Source of the DNA: an uncultured Pelagibacteraceae bacterium
GTDB lineage: Bacteria > Pseudomonadota > Alphaproteobacteria > Pelagibacterales > Pelagibacteraceae
Reading direction: 5' to 3'
NCBI GenBank assembly: GCA_902628275.1
Contig: CACOMI010000005.1
Coordinates: 62,001-126,000, forward strand
Length of the DNA stretch: 64,000 nt
Shown: piece by piece, positions 10,012-18,511 of the stretch
Layout of the letters: every line of letters begins with the position of its first letter
Position numbering within the stretch: position 1 is the first letter of the stretch
Position numbers and translations under genes: made by a program
Notes under the pieces: generated by a model
Databases searched by the model: none
What the model was told of the DNA's origin: nothing
The model's input: only the letters and a program-made list of their open reading frames with translations

Positions 10012-10047
10012 TTATTTGTTAACAAATAATTCAAAATTGCTTTTGAA
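10012..10047. promoter_or_regulatory. Two adjacent inverted repeats upstream of aapJ (candidate operator or 5' UTR hairpins)
   Basis: TTATTTGTTAACAAATAA (10012-10029) is a perfect 18-base palindrome beginning 20 bases before the aapJ ATG. Directly next to it, TTCAAAA and TTTTGAA flank TTGC (10030-10047). Together they fill 36 bases of the aapJ leader. They may bind a dimeric regulator or fold in the mRNA; the sequence cannot tell which. Confidence 0.5.
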
Positions 10048-10166
10048 TATTCTTAATTTAAGCATGTAAGAAAAAACTGTTCAAGCAAAATATAAATCAG
10101 AATTATAAATTAAAGAAATTCTAGTCAAGTACAATTATTTTAGTAAATACTGAAAAAATCATGTTA

Positions 10167-10243
10167 TGGCGCGCCCTGAAGGATTCGAACCTACGACCCT
10201 CGGTTTAGAAAACCGATGCTCTATCCAGCTGAGCTAAGGGCGC
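10167..10243 (-). tRNA. tRNA-Arg (anticodon TCT)
   Basis: Read on the minus strand, the acceptor arm GCGCCCT pairs with AGGGCGC. The D-arm is AGCTCAGCTGGATAGAGC. The anticodon stem TCGGT/ACCGA encloses loop TTTCTAA, anticodon TCT. The T-arm contains GGTTCGAATCC. The discriminator is G and CCA is encoded. The gene lies 28 bases after trkH on the same strand; an AT-rich TATTATATATAT stretch before it may serve as its own -10 region. Confidence 0.96.
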
Positions 10244-10271
10244 AAAATTTAATGATATATATAATACTAAA

Positions 10272-11678
10272 TTAATTTTTAAAAAGGAATTTTTTAGCTA
10301 TTAATAATAATGATAATAGTTCAACTCTTCCGATTATCATAAAAAATATAAGAAAATATTTAGTTAAAAAGTGTAAATTTTGAAAATCAAAGTCTGACAC
10401 ACCATAAGCAGATGAATTAACAGTGTTCATTAAGGTTAATATTGCTAGTTTAAATGAATATTCAAATTGAATATTAGATAATGATAACAAAATAGTTAAT
10501 ATAAAAAGAGAAATAACAAAAATTAATATAGTTAAAAAATATTTATTTATATCCTTCGTATCAAAATTAATTTTAGAGAAAACCAATTTATTCATAAATA
10601 CATTTTTTGGTCTACTAAAAGAAAGGATTTGATTAATAGAATATTTGGTCAAAGAATATATTTTTAGAAATCTTAAACCTGAACTTGTAGAAAAAAAGGA
10701 TCCACCAATAATTACAAGCAATATATATATAAAATTTAAATTAGTTTGATTAACATCAAGAGAAATTCCTATGTTTGAAATACTACTAACTAAAGATAAA
10801 AAACTTAGTGTGAAACTAGTATCATAACTAAAGAAAACAAAAAAAATACTAACTACTAAAATAAAGTATAAAAATAAATGGATGTCTTCATAAAAAAAAT
10901 TTAAATTTTTATTTCTAAGGAAAATTAAATTATATGTAAAAAAAATACTAAAAAAGGAAATTAACATCAAAAAAGAAAATATAATTATTTGAAAATCATT
11001 AATTAGAATTGATGAAAGTTCATTAACAGGTAAAAATCCACCTGATGAGATTATTGTCATTGCTAAATTTAGAGAATTGAATGACCTTATACCAAAAATA
11101 TTTAAAATGATAAAAATTGATATTGTTAATCCTGAGTATAATACAAAAATTTTAATTGATTGCCTTAATACCTCAGTAGAATTAAAAGATAAAAAATTAG
11201 TTAAAGATTTTTTTAAACTTTCATCATAGATATCAATTAAAAAAATTATAGAATATAAAAAATATAATCCGCCTATCCACTGAATAGATGACCTCCATAA
11301 AATTAAGCCTTGATCTATATGTTTTATATTTGCAAAAATAGTAAAACCTGTTGAAGTAAATCCAGATACAGCTTCAAATAAAGCATTTAAAAAAGTTAAA
11401 TTATAAATACTTAAATAAAAAGGTATAGATAAGACCAAGGGCATTAAAACATATCCCAATAATACGGTTAATATTTTTTCAAATATTGAAGGTTTTCTTG
11501 AATCTGTTTTAAATTTGTAAAAAAATATTCCAATTCCTGCAGAAATAATTAAGCTAAAATAATATGTATTTAGATTTAGATACAAATTAAAATAATATGA
11601 ATAAATAATATTAAAAAAAGAAAAGATAGATATTAATATAAAAAAAAAGCTTAAGTACTTTACTCTAAAAGATGACAT
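10272..11678 (-). CDS. trkH: TrkH-family potassium uptake membrane protein
   Basis: A 468-residue, strongly hydrophobic protein with about ten membrane segments. Filter-like P-loops of the Trk/Ktr/HKT family can be seen: SGFTSTGFT, IISSGGFLP, FFSTSSGLR and NSSAYGVSD. The conserved glycines are kept, but the fourth loop departs from the more usual NxGPG pattern. It forms the K+ channel of the Trk system, gated by TrkA, whose gene ends 4 bases upstream. The pair follows ntrYX, an arrangement known in alphaproteobacteria for ntrYX and trkA. Confidence 0.88.
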   Translation of the reverse strand: MSSFRVKYLSFFFILISIFSFFNIIYSYYFNLYLNLNTYYFSLIISAGIGIFFYKFKTDSRKPSIFEKILTVLLGYVLMPLVLSIPFYLSIYNLTFLNALFEAVSGFTSTGFTIFANIKHIDQGLILWRSSIQWIGGLYFLYSIIFLIDIYDESLKKSLTNFLSFNSTEVLRQSIKIFVLYSGLTISIFIILNIFGIRSFNSLNLAMTIISSGGFLPVNELSSILINDFQIIIFSFLMLISFFSIFFTYNLIFLRNKNLNFFYEDIHLFLYFILVVSIFFVFFSYDTSFTLSFLSLVSSISNIGISLDVNQTNLNFIYILLVIIGGSFFSTSSGLRFLKIYSLTKYSINQILSFSRPKNVFMNKLVFSKINFDTKDINKYFLTILIFVISLFILTILLSLSNIQFEYSFKLAILTLMNTVNSSAYGVSDFDFQNLHFLTKYFLIFFMIIGRVELLSLLLIAKKFLFKN

Positions 11679-11682
11679 TTAA

Positions 11683-13074
11683 TTAAATAGAGCTAATTCT
11701 AAATATATTTTCTACTACTGAAATTGAGTCTTTTTTAGCCAAAAAAACAACTTTATCATCTTTTTGAAAAACAAAATTGGAACGAGGTATAATAACTTTG
11801 TTTTCTCTTAAGACTGCACCAACTCTTATCTCATCTGGTAAATTTGAATTTTTCAATTCCTTATTTATAAGTTCTGAAGTTTCAATAATTTCTGCCTCGA
11901 TCACTTCATATTCTCCATTAAGAATTGTGTATGCAGTTTCAATGGTTCCTTTGTGGATATGTTTTAAAATACTTGAGACAGTATTCATTCTTGGATCAAT
12001 TAAATCGTCAATTTTTAATGAATTTTGTAATAAAGAATAGTTAGGTTTATTAATTAAAGCCATAGTTCTTTTATCATCTATATTTTTTTCATCTTTAGCA
12101 AATTTTTCAACTAGAACACTTACCATTAAATTATCTTCATCATCATTTGTTAATGCAAGAACTGTTTCTGCTTCCTGTAAATTTGCTTCAGCTAAAACTT
12201 CCTCATCCAATGCATCTCCATTAATCACAATAGTATTATTTAATTCATTAGCAAGAAATTCTGCTCTTTCTTTATTTTTCTCAATAATTTTAACCCTTGC
12301 AGCATCTAAAGTTTCTTCAATATTTTTAGCTAAATTAAAACCTATATTTCCTCCTCCAACAATCAGAATATTTTTAGATATTTTTTCGTCATGACCAAAG
12401 ACTTCTAAGGTTTCGGACATTTGAGAAGAATTTATAATTACATAAATTTTATCATTTTTTCTCACATCATCATTTTTCTTTGGTATTAAAAATTTTTCAT
12501 CTCTAATTATTCCAATGATGTTTGCATCTAAATTAGGATGTTTTTTTGTTAAATCGTTAAGTTTGATGTTAATTAATTTACAGTTTTCATTAATTAAAAT
12601 CTCTAATAATCTTATTTTATTATCAGCAAAAGGAACACTATCCAATGCTCCAGGTGCCTCGAGTTTTCTCTGAATTGATTTAGCAATTTCAATCTCGGGT
12701 GAAATAATAACATCTATTGGTAAATTTTCTTTGTTATAAACTCTTGTAAATTTTGGATTCAAATAATCTTGAGATCTTATTCTCGCTATTTTTTTTGGAA
12801 TATTAAAAATAGAAAAAGCGATTTGACAAATAAGCATATTAATTTCATCATTTCTTGTAACTGCAATAATCATATCAGTGTCATTAGCGTTTGCTTTTTC
12901 AAGTATAGAAGGATAAGTGCCTTTTCCTACTATTGCCTTAACATCTAATGCTTCATCTATTTTTTGAATATCCTCACTTGAAGGATCTATCACAGTTATC
13001 GAGTGTCCCTGATCACTAAGCTGTTTAGCTATAGTGAAACCAACTCGACCAGCACCACAAATGATTATATTCAT
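11683..13074 (-). CDS. trkA: Trk system potassium uptake protein TrkA
   Basis: A 463-residue cytoplasmic regulator with two RCK units. The first Rossmann fold begins at residue 1 (MNIIICGAGRVGFTIA), its TrkA_C part follows at about residues 140-220. The second NAD-binding motif, NILIVGGGNIGFNLA, is near residue 235, followed by a second TrkA_C ending with KDDKVVFLAKK. It binds nucleotide and controls the TrkH channel. Its ATG abuts the ntrX stop, so it sits in one unit ntrY-ntrX-trkA-trkH. Confidence 0.95.
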   Translation of the reverse strand: MNIIICGAGRVGFTIAKQLSDQGHSITVIDPSSEDIQKIDEALDVKAIVGKGTYPSILEKANANDTDMIIAVTRNDEINMLICQIAFSIFNIPKKIARIRSQDYLNPKFTRVYNKENLPIDVIISPEIEIAKSIQRKLEAPGALDSVPFADNKIRLLEILINENCKLINIKLNDLTKKHPNLDANIIGIIRDEKFLIPKKNDDVRKNDKIYVIINSSQMSETLEVFGHDEKISKNILIVGGGNIGFNLAKNIEETLDAARVKIIEKNKERAEFLANELNNTIVINGDALDEEVLAEANLQEAETVLALTNDDEDNLMVSVLVEKFAKDEKNIDDKRTMALINKPNYSLLQNSLKIDDLIDPRMNTVSSILKHIHKGTIETAYTILNGEYEVIEAEIIETSELINKELKNSNLPDEIRVGAVLRENKVIIPRSNFVFQKDDKVVFLAKKDSISVVENIFRISSI

Positions 13075-14430
13075 CTAATTAAATTCTTTAATACCAAGAC
13101 CTTTTAGTTTTCTGTGCAATGCACTTCTTTCCATGCCAACAAAATTTGCTGTTTTTGAAATATTTCCATTAAATTTTTTTAATTGGATAGTTAAATACTC
13201 CTTTTCAAATTTTTCTCTAGCCTCTTTTAATGGCACAGATAGGCTATTTTCTTCAAGCTTATTATCAAAATTTATATTTTTTAACGATTCTTTAATAATA
13301 TTAGAAACTTTATCTTTTGTATCTGGTTGTAATATTGCAATTCTTTCTATTAAATTTCTCAACTCTCTAACATTTCCATGCCAATTATGATTCAAAATAT
13401 AGCTATTGTTTTCATCAATATCTAATTCTTTAATTTTGTAATTTTCTGATATTATTTTAGAAAAATATTTTATTAAAAGCGGTAAATCACCAAGTCTTTG
13501 ATTTAATGGATCAATGTTGATTTCAAAAACATTTATTCGATGAAATAAATCCTCTCTAAAATTACCAATTTCAATCTCCTTTTTTAAATCTTTACTAGAT
13601 GAACATATTAATCTTACATCTACACTTACATCACTACTTCCATTGACTCTTTTAAACTTTTGATCAATTAACACTCTTAAAATCTTAGATTGTATATCTA
13701 GAGGAATTTCAGACACTTGTTCAATTAGGAGAGTTCCTTTATTTGCTTTTTCAAGAGCACCGTAAGAAATAGAACCATTTTCCTTTTCTTCTCCAAATAA
13801 TTCTAGTTCATACTTTTTAAAATCAAGTAAAGCTCCATTGAGTACAATAAATGGACTTTTGTTTCTTTTTGATGATTTATGGATCTTTCTTGCAACCAAT
13901 TCTTTTCCTGAACCTGAAGGTCCACTTATAAATACTCTGCTTTCAGTAATTGAAATTTTTTTGATTTGGTCAATTATATTTAATATATTTTTACTATTGC
14001 CTATTAATTCGTATGAAGAAAATAATTTACTTTCGTATTCTTTATTTTGTTTTTTTAAATTAAAGTTTTCAACAGCTCTTTTTACAAAATTTAATAATCT
14101 TTCTTGATCAAAAGGTTTTTCAATGAATTCGAATGCACCATGTTGTAGTGATTTTACAGCCATTTCTATATTTGCATGACCGGAAATAATTATTACTGGA
14201 ATATCTTTATTTTTGGATTTTATATGTGTAAGTAGCTCAATACCATCATTATCACCTTTATCTAATTTAACGTCTAAAATTGCAACATCAGGTAATTTTT
14301 TATCTATTTCTGTTAGTGCTTGATTATAATTAGCTGCAACACGTGTTTTATAACCTGAGTCGGTTATAAGCTCATTAATTATATTTCTAATATCAGCATT
14401 ATCATCAACAATTAATATTTCTTCACTCAT
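13075..14430 (-). CDS. ntrX: NtrX-type response regulator
   Basis: A 451-residue regulator with three parts. The receiver domain (1-120) has D9, D10, phosphoacceptor D53 and K105. The AAA+ domain (about 140-360) has Walker A GPSGSGKE at 170-177. A Fis-type helix-turn-helix closes the protein (ISKTANFVGMERSALHRKLK). The GAFTGA loop that contacts sigma-54 is missing: ENGSISYGALEKA stands there. Walker B reads LLIEQ (235-238 region), where the family has LFLDE, so the catalytic Glu is Gln. It likely acts as a DNA-binding regulator without sigma-54 activation. It overlaps ntrY by 4 bases. Confidence 0.92.
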   Translation of the reverse strand: MSEEILIVDDNADIRNIINELITDSGYKTRVAANYNQALTEIDKKLPDVAILDVKLDKGDNDGIELLTHIKSKNKDIPVIIISGHANIEMAVKSLQHGAFEFIEKPFDQERLLNFVKRAVENFNLKKQNKEYESKLFSSYELIGNSKNILNIIDQIKKISITESRVFISGPSGSGKELVARKIHKSSKRNKSPFIVLNGALLDFKKYELELFGEEKENGSISYGALEKANKGTLLIEQVSEIPLDIQSKILRVLIDQKFKRVNGSSDVSVDVRLICSSSKDLKKEIEIGNFREDLFHRINVFEINIDPLNQRLGDLPLLIKYFSKIISENYKIKELDIDENNSYILNHNWHGNVRELRNLIERIAILQPDTKDKVSNIIKESLKNINFDNKLEENSLSVPLKEAREKFEKEYLTIQLKKFNGNISKTANFVGMERSALHRKLKGLGIKEFN

Positions 14431-16208
14431 TTTATAAAAGTAATTTTTATTTTAGCTCCATCAATAATTGGAACAAATTCAATTTTTCCATTATGATCAT
14501 TTACGATCTTGTTAACAATTGATAAACCTAAACCTGTTCCATTTTTTTTAGTAGTAATATATGGATTTAGTAAATCCTTAATATTATTATTAAAGCTACC
14601 AAATCCAATACCATTATCTGTTATTATCATACATATTTGGCTATCATTATCATTTAGTTCAATAGTAATATTTTTATCAAAATTGCTTAAATTTTGGCCT
14701 TTTTGTTGAATACTTTCAATTGAATTTTTAATTAAATTTAGAAACACTCTGCTTAATTGCTCATTATCACATTCTAAAAAAATTTTTTCATTACTATGTA
14801 TAAAGTTTATACTTATATCCTTATCCAGTTCATTTAATAAATTTATATTTTCTTCAATTAATGTCACCAAATTATTATTTAATAATATTGGTTTAGGCAT
14901 TCTAGCAAAATCAGAAAATTCATTTACTAATTTTTCAATTTGCTTAATTTGATTATTAATTATTTTTAAATTTTCTCTAAAATTTTCTGAGTTTTGTTTG
15001 TCTAACTCAGAGGAATACTTATTTTTTAATCTATCAATTGTTAATTGTATAGGTGTTAATGGATTTTTAATTTCATGTGCTAATTTTCTTGCTAAACTTC
15101 CCCAAGCTTCATGTCTTTCATTTATAATTAATTTTTCTTGTTGATTTTTTAATTTATCGATCATCAAATTAAAATTTTTATTTAATTTTTCTAAATCTTT
15201 GTCAGTTTTTACTTCAGGGACCTTAGTATCTAAATTTCCTTCCCCAATTGATGTGGATGCTAATATTAAATTATTTATTGATCTAAAAAATCTTGATGAA
15301 AATCTTATTGCTATAGAAATTGACACGAAAAGCAAAACACTTACAACAATAATATAAATTATTGCAAAAGAAATCTTAATTCCTGTGCTTTTTTCCTCTA
15401 CAGTATAATAAAAATTAATTGCCTCTTCTGACTCAGTTAAATATTTTGAAATATCTTTATCCAAATATTTTACTACATATAAAAACCTATCTTCAAAATT
15501 TTGTAATCTCATTATTGCAGCAGAAATATTTTCTGGGGCATTTATTATTTTTAAGGGTCTATCATCATCTAGAACTAAATTAAGAGCCTTATCTACTGGA
15601 GGTATATATGGTTGATCATCTCGCAATGTAGTGAATAGTAATTTTTTATTTAAATCAATAATATGAATTTCATCAACGTTCCTAATTAATTTTTGGGTAT
15701 TGAGAAATCTTCTGTATTCATTTGTGTCATCATTTAAAAACTTTTTACTCTTATTTGTGTCGAAAGCTATAAGAACAATATCAGATTGTATTTTGTTTCT
15801 TATCTCATCAACGTAATTTTTGGCAAGCTCATAAGAGTTATTAACAACAGTTGTTACTTTCTTATCAAAATACTTTTCTAAAGCAAAAGAAAATAAAAAT
15901 AATGAAAATATAGAAATAAGAACTGAAGGTATTAAAGTAAATAAACCAAAATATGTTATATATTTTTTATTAGATGTTAAACCATCTTTATCTATATCAT
16001 TTTTTATTGCAGTTTTAATTTCTATAAATATGAAAACAAACAGTGCCGCTAAAAGAATAATGTTGAGAACTAATAAAATCTGCAAATTTTTATCTGTTAA
16101 CTCAATAAAGCCTTTATCAATGAAAGTTAAAAATGTTAAAAAACCTATCGATAATGTGATAATAAATAATATTATTAAATATATGTTTTTTTTAATAAAT
16201 TCGAACAT
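14427..16208 (-). CDS. ntrY: NtrY-type sensor histidine kinase
   Basis: A 593-residue membrane kinase. About three hydrophobic segments lie in the first 115 residues, followed by an extracytoplasmic region and another membrane segment near 285. A HAMP region comes next (about 305-355). The HisKA block LARKLAHEIKNPLTPIQL has the phosphorylated His at residue 378. The ATPase domain shows NLIKNSIESI, DNGIGFG and GTGLGLSIV. Many NtrY proteins are longer (over 700 residues) with a PAS domain between HAMP and HisKA; there is no room for one here. It phosphorylates NtrX, encoded next. Its start lies only 25 bases from the divergent ispDF. Confidence 0.92.
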   Translation of the reverse strand: MFEFIKKNIYLIILFIITLSIGFLTFLTFIDKGFIELTDKNLQILLVLNIILLAALFVFIFIEIKTAIKNDIDKDGLTSNKKYITYFGLFTLIPSVLISIFSLFLFSFALEKYFDKKVTTVVNNSYELAKNYVDEIRNKIQSDIVLIAFDTNKSKKFLNDDTNEYRRFLNTQKLIRNVDEIHIIDLNKKLLFTTLRDDQPYIPPVDKALNLVLDDDRPLKIINAPENISAAIMRLQNFEDRFLYVVKYLDKDISKYLTESEEAINFYYTVEEKSTGIKISFAIIYIIVVSVLLFVSISIAIRFSSRFFRSINNLILASTSIGEGNLDTKVPEVKTDKDLEKLNKNFNLMIDKLKNQQEKLIINERHEAWGSLARKLAHEIKNPLTPIQLTIDRLKNKYSSELDKQNSENFRENLKIINNQIKQIEKLVNEFSDFARMPKPILLNNNLVTLIEENINLLNELDKDISINFIHSNEKIFLECDNEQLSRVFLNLIKNSIESIQQKGQNLSNFDKNITIELNDNDSQICMIITDNGIGFGSFNNNIKDLLNPYITTKKNGTGLGLSIVNKIVNDHNGKIEFVPIIDGAKIKITFIK

Positions 16209-16233
16209 TTGAATATAAAAATTACCAGTATAA

Positions 16234-17334
16234 ATGAATAATTATTTTATAATACTAGCATCTGGACAAAGCAAAAGATTTAATTCTAATAAACCAAAAC
16301 AATTTCATTTTTATAAAAACAAGCTTCTTTTTAAACATTCTTTAGAAAAAGCCATTAAATCAAAACTTTTTAAGAGAATTATATTGGTTGTTAACAATAC
16401 AAAACAAATTAAAGAAAAATTTCCCAATAATGTTTTTGTCATTAAAGGAGGAAAAGAACGATCTGACTCATCTTTAATAGCACTTAAATACATTAAACGT
16501 TTTAGGCCTAATAATGTTTTTATTCACGATGCAGCAAGACCAGATTTCACTGTTAAACTTTTAAATAATTTAATTATAGCACTTAAAAAAAATAAAGCAG
16601 TAATACCTGTTATTAATTCAAACGATTCAATTAAATACAAAATTAAAAATCAACTTTTTAATTTAAATCGAGATAATTCTTTTTTAACTCAAACTCCACA
16701 AGCTTTTAAGTTTAAAGATTTGTATAATTTATCTATTAAACAAAAAAATAAAATTACTGATGAAGCAACATTATTTATTGAAAATAATTTTAAAATAAAA
16801 TTTATTAAAGGAGAAAATTTAAATAACAAAATTACATATAAAGAAGATATCAAAAAAAATAACACTTATTTTGGTATAGGCTTTGATATTCATAGATTAG
16901 TAAAAAATAAACAGCTTTATTTAGGTGGGATAAAAATTCCTTTTCACTCAGGGCTTAAAGGACATTCTGATGGCGATGTTATTATTCACTCAATAATAGA
17001 TTCTATCTTAGGGGCAATGAAAAAAAAAGATATAGGAACTTTATTTCCTGATAATAAAAATAAATTCAAAAATATAAGATCACCAAAAATGCTAAAACCT
17101 ATTGTTGAATTATTAAATAAAAATAACTTTTATATTAATAATTTGGATATCAATTTGATTTGTGAACAACCTAAAGTTTCGAAATATAGAGATAAAATAA
17201 TTAAATCTTTATCAAATTTATTAGATATAGATAAAAATTTGATAAATTTAAAAGGAAAAACCGTAGAGAAACTTGGATTAATCGGGAAGGAGAAAGCGAT
17301 AGCATGTGAAGTCATTTGCTCAATATCAGAATGA
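16234..17334 (+). CDS. ispDF: Bifunctional IspD/IspF enzyme of the MEP isoprenoid pathway
   Basis: A 366-residue fusion. Residues 1 to about 205 are IspD, the CTP-dependent 2-C-methylerythritol 4-phosphate cytidylyltransferase: the loop ILASGQSKRFNSNKPKQF, then HDAARPDF. Residues from about 210 are IspF, the 2,4-cyclodiphosphate synthase: GIGFDIHRL gives the metal-binding Asp and His, then KGHSDGDVIIHSI and DIGTLFPD. The two act at steps 3 and 5 of the pathway; such fusions are known in alphaproteobacteria. The gene starts 26 bases from ntrY on the other strand and ends in an ATGA overlap with pgpA. Confidence 0.96.
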   Translation: MNNYFIILASGQSKRFNSNKPKQFHFYKNKLLFKHSLEKAIKSKLFKRIILVVNNTKQIKEKFPNNVFVIKGGKERSDSSLIALKYIKRFRPNNVFIHDAARPDFTVKLLNNLIIALKKNKAVIPVINSNDSIKYKIKNQLFNLNRDNSFLTQTPQAFKFKDLYNLSIKQKNKITDEATLFIENNFKIKFIKGENLNNKITYKEDIKKNNTYFGIGFDIHRLVKNKQLYLGGIKIPFHSGLKGHSDGDVIIHSIIDSILGAMKKKDIGTLFPDNKNKFKNIRSPKMLKPIVELLNKNNFYINNLDINLICEQPKVSKYRDKIIKSLSNLLDIDKNLINLKGKTVEKLGLIGKEKAIACEVICSISE

Positions 17335-17822
17335 AAAAAATAAATGTATTGGTATCTACTTTCTTTGGTTTTGGATATTTAACCAAAATTCCTGGAACAG
17401 TTTCTTCAGCAGTGACAACTATTTTTATTTATTTAGCTTATGAAATACTTGGATATACTGATCTTAAATTTTCAATTATTTTTTTTATTCTTTTGTTTTT
17501 TTATTCATTATATGCAGTTAAAAATTCGGAGTCTGAATTTGAAAATAAAGATCCAAGACAAATTGTAATCGATGAGGTTTTAGGGCAATCAATGCCTTTA
17601 ATATTATTATTATATTTAAATCAAACTAATCAAATAAATATACCAATTGAAATTTATTATATTTTATCTTTTTTATTTTTTAGATTCTTTGACATATTAA
17701 AACCTTTTCCAGTAAGTTATTTTGATAAAAAATTTAAAAACTATTTTGGAATAATTATGGATGATATAATGGCTGGATTGTATTCGATAATAATAATTTA
17801 CTTAATAAGTTTAAAATTCTAA
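17331..17822 (+). CDS. pgpA: Phosphatidylglycerophosphatase A
   Basis: A 163-residue inner-membrane phosphatase that turns phosphatidylglycerophosphate into phosphatidylglycerol. Family motifs: GYLTKIPGTVSSAVTT near the N terminus, DPRQIVIDEVLGQ in the middle, and RFFDILKPFPVSYFDKK followed by GIIMDDIMAGLYS. I chose ATG at 17331, which overlaps the ispDF stop as ATGA; an in-frame TTG at 17316 would add five residues but is less likely. Its stop shares a base with the cinA start. Confidence 0.93.
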   Translation: MKKINVLVSTFFGFGYLTKIPGTVSSAVTTIFIYLAYEILGYTDLKFSIIFFILLFFYSLYAVKNSESEFENKDPRQIVIDEVLGQSMPLILLLYLNQTNQINIPIEIYYILSFLFFRFFDILKPFPVSYFDKKFKNYFGIIMDDIMAGLYSIIIIYLISLKF

Positions 17823-18286
17823 TGAGTATTAAATTACTTCACAAAAAATTAATTAAAAAAAAATTAACTATATCTGTTGCTGAATCTTGTACGGGTGGAT
17901 TATTGGCACACAATTTTACTAAATTAGCTAATTCATCTAAATATTTTCAAATGGGTCTAATTACTTACTCTAATCAAGCAAAAATAAAGATATTAAATGT
18001 AAATAAAAACATTATTAAAAAATATGGCGCAGTAAGTGAAGAATGTTGCAAAGCGATGGTCTCAAATTTATCTAAAATTTCAAAGAGTAAAATCAATGTT
18101 TCAATAACAGGAATTGCTGGACCCGGTGGAGGATCAAAAACTAAGCCAGTTGGTTTGGTTTATATAGGGATAAAAAAAGGAAGTTATTTAAAAACCTATG
18201 AGAATAAATTTAAATCAAAAGCTCGTAATAAAATACAATTTTTAACTGTTAAAAAAGTGATAAAAAATTTATTAAATCTTATTTAA
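17822..18286 (+). CDS. CinA C-terminal-domain protein (nicotinamide-nucleotide amidohydrolase, PncC type)
   Basis: A 154-residue protein corresponding to the stand-alone CinA C-terminal domain. Conserved blocks: LTISVAESCTGGLLAHNFT at the N terminus, the central VSITGIAGPGGGSKTKPVGL, and the C-terminal KARNKIQFLTVKKV. The family deamidates nicotinamide mononucleotide to nicotinate mononucleotide in NAD recycling. The N-terminal ADP-ribose-type domain of full CinA is absent. It is the last gene of ispDF-pgpA-cinA, with start and stop overlapping its neighbours; the last 4 bases overlap the 3' end of the DUF2061 gene. Confidence 0.92.
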   Translation: MSIKLLHKKLIKKKLTISVAESCTGGLLAHNFTKLANSSKYFQMGLITYSNQAKIKILNVNKNIIKKYGAVSEECCKAMVSNLSKISKSKINVSITGIAGPGGGSKTKPVGLVYIGIKKGSYLKTYENKFKSKARNKIQFLTVKKVIKNLLNLI

Positions 18287-18498
18287 TTATTACCTACTCC
18301 AAATTTACTAAATTTATACCATGCCCTTTCGTGAAAATAATATAAAAACATTTTTGTTATCACTTCAATGCCGGCAATAGTCCCTGCCCAATCAAACTTA
18401 CCTGTAATTATCCATGCTATTAAAAATGTGTCTGCACTAGCAATTATTCTCCAAGTTATGGTTTTTGCTAAATGTCTTTTTTTATCTACTTTTTTCAT
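18283..18498 (-). CDS. DUF2061 small membrane protein
   Basis: A 71-residue protein matching the DUF2061 pattern: KRHLAKTITWRIIASADTFL, then a second hydrophobic stretch TGKFDWAGTIAGIEVITKMF and the conserved YYFHERAWYKF tail. Two membrane segments are expected. Its function is not known. It follows the COQ10-like gene by 13 bases and ends against cinA, with the two stop codons overlapping in a 4-base convergent overlap. Confidence 0.85.
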   Translation of the reverse strand: MKKVDKKRHLAKTITWRIIASADTFLIAWIITGKFDWAGTIAGIEVITKMFLYYFHERAWYKFSKFGVGNN

Positions 18499-18511
18499 TA
18501 ATCTCCTTTAT

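Noticed and set aside
17316-17331. TTG start for pgpA giving five more residues
   Set aside because: The ATG at 17331 overlaps the ispDF stop as ATGA, the pattern used by its neighbours, and starts with the normal family N terminus.
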